The position numbers were made by a program, and so were the translations under genes. From Enterobacter sp. C2 (GTDB lineage: Bacteria > Pseudomonadota > Gammaproteobacteria > Enterobacterales > Enterobacteriaceae), in NCBI RefSeq assembly GCF_019880405.1, contig NZ_CP082269.1, positions 1,860,001 to 1,924,000 of the forward strand: a stretch of 64,000 nucleotides of DNA. The letters run 5' to 3'. Below the pieces are notes generated by a model. That model was not told the origin of the DNA, ran no database searches, and worked only from the letters and a program-made list of their open reading frames with translations. This document shows positions 9,901 to 17,088 of this stretch, piece after piece. Every line of letters begins with the position of its first letter. Within the stretch, counting starts at the first letter, position 1.

Positions 9901-10757
9901 TCACCGAGCTTGACCAGGTGGTCACGACGCTGGACAGCGCCACGGCTTCACGGTTCGATGAGCTTCAGGGCCAGACGTCTGAGGCGAGCGGCAGCGTTCA
10001 GAACACGGCGATCGCGCTGATTCAGAACACCCTGGCTCAGGTCAGCGCGCGGCGGACCCTGACGGCAGTGAATGCCGCCAGCAGCGCCCAGATTGACCGC
10101 ATCGATACGGTAGCCGCCAGTGACCGTGAAGCTACTGCACAGTCACTGGTGCAGATATCCTCCCGTGTTGATGGGGCGGTCGCCTCGATCAACAGCGTCA
10201 GCCAGACGGTTGCAGACTACCGGCAGTCCACAGCGTCTCAGATTACCTCGCTGACGGCCACGATTGGGGGTGTCAGCTCTGCGGTGACGACGAACGCCCA
10301 GGCAGTTTCTAACCTCAACGGCAGCCTGAATGCAATGTACAGCATCAAGGTGGGCGCAGATGTTAACGGGGTACAGTACGCCGCCGGGATGGGGCTGGGT
10401 GTGCAGAACACACCTGCAGGCATGCAGAGTCAGGTTGTTTTCCTCGCCGATCGGTTTGCGGTGATGAGTTATGCAGGCAGCACGGTAACGCTGCCGTTCG
10501 TCATCCAGAACGGGCAGGTGTTTATTCGTGATTCGTTTATTCAGGACGGAACGATCACTAACGCCAAAATCGGTGCATTTATTCAGTCGAATAACTATGT
10601 GCCTGGCTCCTATGGCTGGCGACTGGATAAAAACGGCACTTTCGAGAACTACGGAAGCGACGCGACCGGCGCGATGAAGCAAAACAATACGACTATCAGC
10701 ATCAGGGACACAAACCGTCTGCGTGTGCAGATCGGCAGAATCACGGGAGTATTCTGA
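6921..10757 (+). CDS. J: Host specificity protein J (central tail fibre)
   Basis: This 1278-residue protein is the lambda gpJ homologue, the central tail tip fibre that binds the outer membrane receptor. The N-terminal ~550 residues form the conserved hub part. Fibronectin type III-like repeats follow at about 620-800. A long Ala/Thr/Asp-rich helical stalk runs from ~820 to 1110. The end (about 1125-1278) has motifs such as AAGMGLGVQN and FIQDGTITNAKIG typical of J C-termini, where receptor specificity lies. The stop overlaps the next start as ATGA-type coupling. No strong ribosome site is visible, but GGA lies eight bases upstream. Confidence 0.95.
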   Translation: MATITGAKGGKQKQHTPVEQPDSAQSMARCRMLLALGEGEFAGGLDATRIYLDGTPLGNADGSMNFENVSWDFRPGTQMQDPIPGFPAVENETTIGVALTNATPWTRAFSNTQIDAVLVRIGISGLQQQESNGDIVGTSVTYHIDVAIDGGAYETVMTKTVTEKLSSLYELTHRINLPKASTGWQIRVVRDTADSTSQLLQNKTQVQAITEVIDARMRYPHTALLYVSFNAKAFSNIPKISCRPKGRIIRIPSNYDPIARTYSGTWNGTLKWGWSNNPAWIWFDVLTEPRFGLGRRVTPDMLDKWELYRIAQRCDQLVPDGKGGSATEPRFMFDIYIQSQADAWQVIKDIAAGFNGMTFWGNNMFNVVSDMPADTSKLQILTRASVVGKPTYSSGSEKNRYSSALINFSDPDNHYQDRTTAVMFPDLVKQFNFKQTQITAIGCTRESEAQRRGGWAVYSNYLDRIITVETGLDGVAFMPGTVFAFADERVSGRVYGGRVTDYDASIRAVTTDRGTSAVPGDTLMIRTQGGTVESRIIQAVNGNQLIVSTPFTVAPAPDAVFVIDAGQLRLQYFRVTNLRYNDEENTFTITGAEYNISKYDAVDNNARLDVPPISLIPTGLVAQPGNVTVSGYDTVRQGHRVATLVATWDAPLDKNGKPQADVVAYQAQWKRGDNEWINIPETGLRNIEVPGIFAGDYLVRVRAINSGGASSLWATSTLTHLSGRTGDVPKPVGLAATDNVVFGINITWAFPADSGDTLSTEIQYSLTADGEKPVLLAAVPYPQQLYQQMGLRAGQEFWYRARLVDRIGNQSGWTDVVRGQASIDVSDITEAILEHIKDTELFKDLIENAVETSKTVADLAATIAENADQLAAAVGATRETAEGVIKNALAIAEVTFRQSAQNGENSAQFEQLREVIATETEARVTDVTRLEASTEDNATGITEVRQALASETDARTTAVTQLTAATKIASDKADAASDAADAATKQVEQNTAAITELDQVVTTLDSATASRFDELQGQTSEASGSVQNTAIALIQNTLAQVSARRTLTAVNAASSAQIDRIDTVAASDREATAQSLVQISSRVDGAVASINSVSQTVADYRQSTASQITSLTATIGGVSSAVTTNAQAVSNLNGSLNAMYSIKVGADVNGVQYAAGMGLGVQNTPAGMQSQVVFLADRFAVMSYAGSTVTLPFVIQNGQVFIRDSFIQDGTITNAKIGAFIQSNNYVPGSYGWRLDKNGTFENYGSDATGAMKQNNTTISIRDTNRLRVQIGRITGVF

Positions 10758-11083
10758 TGGCATTAGGGATCGAGGCATGGGGGGTCCAGACGTGGGATGC
10801 CAACGGCAACCCGAATAACTACGGTCTGGTGCCGATCAGCGTGCTGGGTTATTTCGCGGTTGCCGCCGGGCAGCAGTCAGGCGCGGCGAGCTATGTTGTC
10901 CCGGCAGGCTTTCGCATGGAGTTCCTGCAGGTAACCGCCAGCGACATCTACACCATTTCCCGTCGCACTATTACTGTTTCAGGGGGCACCATCACCCTGG
11001 GCGCGGCGGCGGATAATAATTTCGGAGCTAATACCTACCCGGCAATTAACGGGTTCGTTATCGTTTACCTGAGGGCCGTTTAA
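10757..11083 (+). CDS. J-distal small tail protein, single WG-domain
   Basis: The 108-residue protein starts inside the stop of J and ends inside the start of the next gene, so all three are coupled. It opens with AWGVQTWDANGN and is otherwise small, neutral and beta-rich. I believe similar proteins are filed under a domain of unknown function in lambda-like prophages (DUF6453), but I cannot confirm that here. It is probably a structural accessory of the J fibre tip. Confidence 0.7.
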   Translation: MALGIEAWGVQTWDANGNPNNYGLVPISVLGYFAVAAGQQSGAASYVVPAGFRMEFLQVTASDIYTISRRTITVSGGTITLGAAADNNFGANTYPAINGFVIVYLRAV

Positions 11084-11742
11084 TGGACTGGGGAGCACTA
11101 CTGGTGACAGAGAACGGCGCGCCGTTTATCACGCCGCAGTCGATACCACTGGCGATGTACAGCAGGAAACAGGCGGCTGTTTTTGCAGGTGGTGCAACAA
11201 CAATATCTGAGACGTTCCCGGCCGGTCGCCCGGTGATCCCGTTTGTGTACACAACGGTCAGCTGCGCGGCCAGCTACACCGTCAGCGGGAATACCTGCAA
11301 TGTCACATTTAAAAACGCCGCCGGAAATGGCACGGCGTATGTGTACTTCTTCACGATTTTTGCACAGGCGCTGCCCTCATGGGGGATCGCTATCTGGGAT
11401 GAGCAGGACACATGCATTCTGACAAACGAAACCAGGGTTTTAACGGATGTGCAGGCGATTGGCACCAACGGCAGCGACAGCGCGGGCTTCTCGATTAACA
11501 CCACACTGGCCGGGAAATTTGGCATCGTCCCGGCGACGTCCGGCCTGGCGACAGGCGTAATTCTGGATGGTGGCACGAGGCCCTGGAGCTCGCAGTATTT
11601 TTTCTCAGCGGTATTCAACGGTAGCGCCACACAGATAGCTCAGGCCACCACCGGGGGGACCGCCGGGAGCGGCGTATCAAACCTCGCGTATCACAATATG
11701 AAAAACAGTGTTTACGCGCTAAATCTCGCAAACTACGACTGA
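11083..11742 (+). CDS. J-distal tail protein with two WG-domains
   Basis: This 219-residue protein looks like a tandem of the domain in the preceding gene. One copy begins at residue 2 (DWGALLVTENG) and a second near residue 105 (SWGIAIWDEQD). Each has a tryptophan-glycine start and a following beta-rich segment. It is coupled to the upstream gene by a one-base overlap and ends before a hairpin terminator. A role as tail tip decoration is inferred from position only. Confidence 0.7.
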   Translation: MDWGALLVTENGAPFITPQSIPLAMYSRKQAAVFAGGATTISETFPAGRPVIPFVYTTVSCAASYTVSGNTCNVTFKNAAGNGTAYVYFFTIFAQALPSWGIAIWDEQDTCILTNETRVLTDVQAIGTNGSDSAGFSINTTLAGKFGIVPATSGLATGVILDGGTRPWSSQYFFSAVFNGSATQIAQATTGGTAGSGVSNLAYHNMKNSVYALNLANYD

Positions 11743-11764
11743 CAGCCACCCATATTCCACACAG

Positions 11765-11788
11765 AACCCGCCGCGAGCGGGTTTTTTA
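11765..11788 (+). terminator. Terminator between J-distal genes and tail fibre
   Basis: The stem AACCCGC/GCGGGTT with a CGCGA loop is followed by a T-run. It closes the J transcription unit; the tail fibre gene begins 15 bases later with its own GGAG. Confidence 0.85.
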
Positions 11789-11803
11789 TTGTCCGGAGAA
11801 AAC

Positions 11804-13027
11804 ATGATTTACACCACTGGCACGATCGCCGGCAGCGGCAACACACTCACCGGTACCGGCACTAATTTCGCAGCGGCGGGCAGTCTGATCCGTAACGGCT
11901 GTACCGTCATTGTCATGACCAGCCCGGTACAGGTCGTTCAGATCACGGCGGTCAACAGCGCCACGCAGCTGGCCGTAACGCCTGCGGTTAACCCGGCCAT
12001 CCCGGGAGGTACACGTTATGCCATTCTGCTGAGCGACAGCCTGAGCGTGGACGGCCTGGCGCAGGATATTGCTGAAACATTCAAGATGTACCAGGCGTAC
12101 ATGAGCGGCTTTGCTGATGTGATGACCGGCACCGGGAATGTCACGATCACCATCAATGGCACATCGGTTACTGTGCCTGCCCAAAAATCACTGGCTCAGA
12201 AGGGGGCGAACGGGGCAGTTCCCATTGCATCCGGGGGTACGGGGTCGACAACCGCAGCGGCAGGACTGGCAGCACTTGGAGGCCTGCCGCTGGCTGGCGC
12301 GTCGGCGTTAACCTCCCGTTACCGCTTCTCTAAAGGTGCATACGGCCTTACCTTCGACGATGTGCCTCCAACCGGATACGGCGGTGTATTCGCCGGATGG
12401 AATAACGCGCCTATGGCGTATAACCATAACGTCGTCACCGATGGCACTTTTTTTGCAGACTCCGTACACCGCTACGTCTATTCAGGGGTGGCCGCAGGTG
12501 CGTTCTATACCGGGGTGACGGCGTCGACTACTGAGATTGCCTACGCGATCGGCCACGTACGGGACGCAGGGACTTTATCCGCGCATTTCGTTTTCAATAC
12601 CAACGGCAGCGCGTACGCGAGTAGCGGTAACTGGGTTAATTCCTCAGACGAGCGGATCAAAAAAGATATTACCCGGATTGAAAACCCCCTGGCGAAAATG
12701 CGGGCGATTAAGGGGTGTACCTGGTTCCGTAAAGATAATGACAACTTTGGCATCGGCTTCATCGCTCAGGACATCCAGACGGTATTCCCTGATGCGGTGA
12801 CAACAAACGGCAGTTCGCTCACCATGGCGGACGGTGAGGTAGTCAAAAATGTGCTGTTCCCTGACACGATGGGCGTGGCCGCAGGGCTGCACCATGAAGC
12901 TATTCTGGCACTGATGGCCGAAAATGAAGCGATCAATACGAAAATGGAATCCATGAGTTCGGAGCTGGAGTCCCTGAAATTGGTGGTTGCGCAACTGTCA
13001 GAGCAGGTTAACGCGAAAAAACAATAG
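11804..13027 (+). CDS. Side tail fibre with C-terminal S74 self-cleaving chaperone
   Basis: The product has 407 residues from the ATG at 11804, which follows GGAG. An in-frame TTG at 11789 is less likely because it has no ribosome site. The first ~130 residues form a virion-attachment-type domain ending in a GGTGSTT motif common in phage fibres. The C-terminal ~130 residues are the intramolecular chaperone of the endosialidase (peptidase S74) family, with the cleavage-site motif SSDERIKKDI, and they end in a coiled coil. This chaperone helps the fibre trimerise and then cuts itself off. The short middle part (~160-275) would carry receptor specificity. Confidence 0.88.
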   Translation: MIYTTGTIAGSGNTLTGTGTNFAAAGSLIRNGCTVIVMTSPVQVVQITAVNSATQLAVTPAVNPAIPGGTRYAILLSDSLSVDGLAQDIAETFKMYQAYMSGFADVMTGTGNVTITINGTSVTVPAQKSLAQKGANGAVPIASGGTGSTTAAAGLAALGGLPLAGASALTSRYRFSKGAYGLTFDDVPPTGYGGVFAGWNNAPMAYNHNVVTDGTFFADSVHRYVYSGVAAGAFYTGVTASTTEIAYAIGHVRDAGTLSAHFVFNTNGSAYASSGNWVNSSDERIKKDITRIENPLAKMRAIKGCTWFRKDNDNFGIGFIAQDIQTVFPDAVTTNGSSLTMADGEVVKNVLFPDTMGVAAGLHHEAILALMAENEAINTKMESMSSELESLKLVVAQLSEQVNAKKQ

Positions 13028-13063
13028 GCCGTGCCGTATTGCATTCGTTATCGCCCCAATCTA

Positions 13064-13079
13064 CTGTATATATACACAG
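13064..13079 (+). promoter_or_regulatory. LexA (SOS) box upstream of umuDC
   Basis: CTGTATATATACACAG matches the CTGT-N8-ACAG consensus exactly, with an AT-rich centre. It lies 23 bases before the umuD start, so both umu genes should be repressed by LexA and induced by DNA damage. Confidence 0.93.
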
Positions 13080-13102
13080 TATTTTACAAAGGAGGTAATA
13101 AT

Positions 13103-13543
13103 ATGCATCTGCAGCGTCTTATTTTCCCGGAAACTCCGGTACATATTCCCGTCTACGGGGACACAATATCCGCTGGATTCCCAAGCCCGGCGGCCGACTA
13201 TATAGAATCAGGCATCGACCTGATTTCCCAGCTAATCCCGCATCCTTCCTCGACATATACGCTCCGCGTGTCGGGCGACTCCATGATTAATGCCGGGATC
13301 ACCGACGGGTCCTATCTCCTCGTTGATTTCAGCATTCACCCTCAGCACGGCGACATTGTTGTCGCGAACATCGCCGGGGAGTTCACGGTTAAAAGACTGG
13401 TGACTCACCCGGTGGCCCAGCTGGTGGCTGAAAACCCCGCTTACCCACCTATTAAAATTTATGACGCCGACGGTTTAGAAATTGTCGGCGTTGTCATTTC
13501 TGTCATCACCACTTTACGTCGAAACCATGTTTGCGCTCGTTGA
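13103..13543 (+). CDS. umuD: UmuD-like SOS mutagenesis peptidase
   Basis: The start chosen is the ATG at 13103, behind AAAGGAGGT; the frame extends further upstream but without a site. The 146-residue product keeps UmuD numbering: cleavage pair Ala24-Gly25, catalytic Ser60 in SGDSM and Lys97 in VKR. RecA filament-stimulated self-cleavage gives UmuD', which joins UmuC as DNA polymerase V. A consensus LexA box lies just upstream. The 3' end overlaps umuC by 17 bases. It lies at the end of the prophage tail region and is probably phage- or cargo-borne rather than the host umuD. Confidence 0.93.
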   Translation: MHLQRLIFPETPVHIPVYGDTISAGFPSPAADYIESGIDLISQLIPHPSSTYTLRVSGDSMINAGITDGSYLLVDFSIHPQHGDIVVANIAGEFTVKRLVTHPVAQLVAENPAYPPIKIYDADGLEIVGVVISVITTLRRNHVCAR

Positions 13544-14792
13544 TATGAATTCGTTTTATGCGAGCTGCGAGACTGCGTTCCGGCCCGATCTCGTCGGCCG
13601 GCCGATTGTCGTGCTTTCGAACAATGACGGATGCGTGATTGCCCGCAGCGCCGAGGCTAAACGCCTGGGCATTAAAATGGGCGTGCCCTGGTTCCAGCTG
13701 AAGGCTACGCGCTTTCCCGAGCCGGTGATCGCCTTCTCCAGCAACTATGAGCTGTACGGCGATATGTCACACCGCGTTATGACCACGCTTGAGGAAATGT
13801 GCCCGCGGGTGGAGGTGTACTCTATCGATGAGGCTTTTTGCGATCTGTCCGGCGTACGTAACTGCCGGGATCTGGCGGATTTTGGCCGGGAGATCCGCGA
13901 TACGATACGGCGCTATACGCGTATCTGGTGCGGCGTCGGCATTGCCCAGACCAAGACACTGGCCAAGCTGGCGAACCGGGCCTCTAAAATGTGGCCGCAA
14001 ACGGGCGGTGTGGTTGATCTGTCGAACGTCGAGCGCCAGCGGCGGCTGATGGTGCTGATGCCTGTCGATGAGGTCTGGGGCGTCGGCGGGCGCATCGCGA
14101 AAAAGCTTCAGGCCATGGGGATCGAGAACGCGCTACAGTTGGCGGACAGCGACATCCGCTTCATCCGGAAACACTTCAGCGTTGTACTCGAGCGAACGGT
14201 GCGGGAGCTGCGCGGGGAATCCTGTCTCGAGCTGGAAGAGTTTGCGCCGGTGAAGCAGGAGATCGTCTGCAGTCGCAGCTTTGGCGAGCGAATCACCGAC
14301 TACGAGGAAATGCGCCAGGCGATCTGCAGCTATGCTGCGCGGGCGTCGGAGAAGCTGCGCCGCGAGCACCAGTTCTGCCGCTACATTTCCACGTTTGTGA
14401 AGACGTCGCCGCACTCCGGCGAACCGTATTACGGGAACAGTGCTGCCACACAGCTGATGACCCCCACGCAGGACACACGCGACATTATTGCGGCGGCCAC
14501 CCGCTGTCTGGAGGCCGTATGGCGTGACGGTCATCGCTACCAAAAGGCGGGGATCATGTTAGGGGATTTTTACAGCCAGGGCGTTGCCCAGCTCGATCTG
14601 TTTGACGCTAACGCGCCGCGCCCGGGTAGCGAGGAGTTAATGGTTTTGATGGACAGGCTGAATAAACAGGGTAGGGGAACGCTCTATTTCGCCGGGCAGG
14701 GGATCCAGCAGGCCTGGCAGATGAAGCGCGAGATGCTCTCACCGCGTTATACGACGCGATGGTCAGATTTACCGATTGCGCGGGCTAACTGA
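13527..14792 (+). CDS. umuC: UmuC-like error-prone DNA polymerase V catalytic subunit
   Basis: The 421-residue product has the same length class as E. coli UmuC (422). The start at 13527 gives the standard beginning MFALVDMNSFYASCE, with the first catalytic Asp. The palm motif YSIDEAFCDL carries the catalytic Asp-Glu pair, and a helix-hairpin-helix region (GVGGRIAKKLQ) follows. A little-finger domain and a C-terminal tail end in PIARAN. It is translated with umuD through a 17-base overlap and should be SOS-regulated. A broken second copy of its last ~50 codons lies 3.5 kb downstream. Confidence 0.95.
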   Translation: MFALVDMNSFYASCETAFRPDLVGRPIVVLSNNDGCVIARSAEAKRLGIKMGVPWFQLKATRFPEPVIAFSSNYELYGDMSHRVMTTLEEMCPRVEVYSIDEAFCDLSGVRNCRDLADFGREIRDTIRRYTRIWCGVGIAQTKTLAKLANRASKMWPQTGGVVDLSNVERQRRLMVLMPVDEVWGVGGRIAKKLQAMGIENALQLADSDIRFIRKHFSVVLERTVRELRGESCLELEEFAPVKQEIVCSRSFGERITDYEEMRQAICSYAARASEKLRREHQFCRYISTFVKTSPHSGEPYYGNSAATQLMTPTQDTRDIIAAATRCLEAVWRDGHRYQKAGIMLGDFYSQGVAQLDLFDANAPRPGSEELMVLMDRLNKQGRGTLYFAGQGIQQAWQMKREMLSPRYTTRWSDLPIARAN

Positions 14793-15004
14793 ATATGTGC
14801 TAAACAAGCCATTGTGCTAGCCAGATAGCTTATTTAGGCCCTGTGTAAGCAGGGCCAACGGCAGCTTTGAGCGAAAAGCGGACATTGCTAACAGCCTTTT
14901 GAGTGAACTAATAGGTGCTGGTCATAACGGGCATAGCGTTTTCCAGGTGCGCAACGCTTTGCCATAAAGAATGGAGCTAAGTTATTCATTATGCCTCCTT
15001 AATT
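14793..15004. other. Spacer between umuC and the reverse-strand cassette
   Basis: I see no gene here. It holds a perfect 7-bp inverted repeat GGCCCTG/CAGGGCC at 14837-14856, without a T-run on either side, and the left copy of the cassette-flanking repeat at 14875-14887. The umuC and cassette transcripts converge here. Confidence 0.6.
14875..14887 (+). repeat. Left flanking repeat of the defence-like cassette
   Basis: AAAGCGGACATTG matches 12 of 13 bases of 18310-18322 (AAAGCGGACACTG), in the same orientation, about 3.4 kb apart. The two copies bracket the three reverse-strand genes. They could be a target duplication, a recombination scar or a dispersed intergenic motif. Confidence 0.5.
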
Positions 15005-15982
15005 TCACAAAGTTAAATGCGGCCCTAAATACGCCACATATATCCGCTGATTTACTGCGTCAGCATAAAAATGTAGGCGGTAACCGTCAGGTAGTTTTAC
15101 ATGATTCTCGCAATAGACCTGCCGTCCATCATCTAACCAAAATATGCGCTCTTTCTTCTTTTTGGGAGCATTATTTACACTGTCCGATTCACCGCTAACT
15201 TCAGCAGCCAAACCCAAATCTCTTAAATACTCATGACGGTACTCCACATACTCACCTGAAAGCCATTTCTCACTAAACGACTCCAGCACATTTAGCGCAT
15301 CTCGCGCCTTGAACAAGACATCTTGCCTAGCAGACCAACCTTGTAGACTTGTACCAATTTGATTTGACAATAAAGTGAGATGAGGAAACAAATCCGCTCT
15401 TTTCAGCCAGATATCCTTAGCGGAACTTAACAACGCATTACGACGTTGTTTGAGTTCATCACCATGCACACCCAAGCTCGCAGAATCACTCAGATTTAAA
15501 ATCGTTTCATCCCTTTGCTCTGGTATTGCATCAAGCTCGAAAACCCATACTTTAAAATGGCTATTTGTCCAAGCAGCCAAAGCCGTAAAACTGGCAAGAA
15601 AAGTTTCAAAATAAAACGTTGCTAATAACACCGGTTTACCTGAATCTTCCCCTGGCAAGCCAACTTCTAATACATCACCAAAACTTTCAATATCCACGGC
15701 TTCAAAGAGAGGCTGTTTCGTTTCAAGGGACTTTAGAAATCGGCACCAATCCGCAAGTTCTGCAACTTTGCTTGCAGAAGCAAGCCAACTGCGTACAAAG
15801 TATCCGTTAGCCAGCTCCAGCCCCATTAGCGACTTGTCTTGATCTTCATCGACTAGCAAAATTTTCAGCCCAGCAGTTCGGCAAACCTTAAGAATAGTAA
15901 AGAAAGCCAATAGTCCTTCATCTGCATCCTCTTTGCTGGCAAATGGCAAAGAGTGATGGTTCAATACAATTCCATTACTCAT
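15005..15982 (-). CDS. Third gene of defence-like cassette, unknown function
   Basis: The 325-residue protein is the last gene of the DUF262/ATPase operon; its start overlaps the ATPase stop by four bases. It has no signal peptide or clear membrane segment. A lysine-rich stretch (PKKKKERIF) at about 275 separates the main body from a compact ~50-residue C-terminal part ending in YVAYLGPHLTL. That part faintly resembles small RelE/ParE-like folds, but I cannot establish this. As the family-less member of the operon it is a candidate effector or specificity subunit. That role is inference. GC content is visibly lower than in the prophage and backbone. Confidence 0.75.
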   Translation of the reverse strand: MSNGIVLNHHSLPFASKEDADEGLLAFFTILKVCRTAGLKILLVDEDQDKSLMGLELANGYFVRSWLASASKVAELADWCRFLKSLETKQPLFEAVDIESFGDVLEVGLPGEDSGKPVLLATFYFETFLASFTALAAWTNSHFKVWVFELDAIPEQRDETILNLSDSASLGVHGDELKQRRNALLSSAKDIWLKRADLFPHLTLLSNQIGTSLQGWSARQDVLFKARDALNVLESFSEKWLSGEYVEYRHEYLRDLGLAAEVSGESDSVNNAPKKKKERIFWLDDGRQVYCENHVKLPDGYRLHFYADAVNQRIYVAYLGPHLTL

Positions 15983-17088
15983 AACAGATGATCCAACTCC
16001 TTATCCCATTGGTCAAAAAAGCCTTCCGGCCAGCAGTCTATTCGTCCCTCATCATCAATATTGGGGTACATGACTTCTGAGGCGTGAATGGAGTTATGAA
16101 CATCTCGCTGCAAGAAAAAGACTTTGACATCGTCAGCTGCAACCACTTTCTGCTTCACCGCAACCCGCATACCGTTGAGAAAATGATCAGAATGAGATTC
16201 AATGATTAATTGCACGCCATTATTGGCAGCAATGGAACACAATTTACCCATCAAGGATTGCCCAGCGGGGTGCAAGTGTGATTCTGGGTTTTCAATAATC
16301 AGCAAATCACCTTTTGCCGCACTTAGTATACTGGTTACGACAGGTAACACATAACTCAGTCCAAACCCCACATTCTGTGGTTTAAAGTCTTCGGTCGTGT
16401 CTTTCCCTTGGTTAAAAGAGTAACTAAGGCTCACCGAATTAAACTGAGGCTGCGCCACTGCTTTGATTTTTAACCCGGGCGTAATATCCGACATCCATGC
16501 TTCAATATTAGAAAGCAAGGTCCCTGAAACAGCCTTTTGATGGCGTAACGCTTGTATTTCCAAGTCTTTAGCACCATTAACCGCGATAAAATGAACCGCA
16601 AATTCACCATGATGGCCAAGCGATTTTAAATCACGGATATGAAACTCAGACAACTGGTGATGACTTTGCGGACCTAACCTATCGGCACATAAATACTGAA
16701 AATTAGAGTTAAATAAGCTTAGCGATTCTGAATCACCGTCAATACCCGATTTACGCAGCGGCAGCAGATCTGAGTCATGTTGATAATCAAACTCAAACCG
16801 TGTTGGCTGTTCTTTCTCAAGCCATTTAATGGTAAAAATAATCTCTTCTTGTTCACTAAAACTAGAGAGCGCGTCTTTACCCGTACCGATATTGACATAA
16901 TCACCATTTAACAGCAAACCCTTGGTTTTAAGGGTATTGCGTTCATAAGACTGCCTTAAAAGCAATAAGCTTTGCACAAGCGTTGATTTCCCCATGCCAT
17001 TAAGGCCTGAGAATAGATTCAGATTACCCAGTGGAAAACTAGCATTTAACAAGGTTTTAAAGTTTTGGATATTAATAAACTCAATCAT
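15979..17088 (-). CDS. AAA ATPase with DUF3696-like C-terminus (defence-like)
   Basis: The 369-residue protein opens with IEFINIQNFKTL, typical of SMC/OLD-like ATPases. The Walker A is GLNGMGKST (residues 28-36). A signature-like GFGLSYVLPVV lies near 241-251. The Walker B/D-loop is IIENPESHLHP (264-274), followed by IIESHSDHFLNGMRVAV (~295-311). This end fits the DUF3696 family of ABC-type ATPases often found in mobile defence loci. It overlaps the DUF262 gene by eight bases and the third gene by four. It probably couples ATP hydrolysis to sensing or activating the partner proteins. Confidence 0.88.
   Translation of the reverse strand: MIEFINIQNFKTLLNASFPLGNLNLFSGLNGMGKSTLVQSLLLLRQSYERNTLKTKGLLLNGDYVNIGTGKDALSSFSEQEEIIFTIKWLEKEQPTRFEFDYQHDSDLLPLRKSGIDGDSESLSLFNSNFQYLCADRLGPQSHHQLSEFHIRDLKSLGHHGEFAVHFIAVNGAKDLEIQALRHQKAVSGTLLSNIEAWMSDITPGLKIKAVAQPQFNSVSLSYSFNQGKDTTEDFKPQNVGFGLSYVLPVVTSILSAAKGDLLIIENPESHLHPAGQSLMGKLCSIAANNGVQLIIESHSDHFLNGMRVAVKQKVVAADDVKVFFLQRDVHNSIHASEVMYPNIDDEGRIDCWPEGFFDQWDKELDHLL

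Noticed and set aside
11804-13027. Diversity-generating retroelement acting on the tail fibre
   Set aside because: No reverse transcriptase, template repeat or matching variable repeat is present nearby.
14837-14856. Hairpin GGCCCTG/CAGGGCC as a terminator for umuC or the cassette
   Set aside because: No T-run follows on either strand, so I list it only as an inverted repeat.
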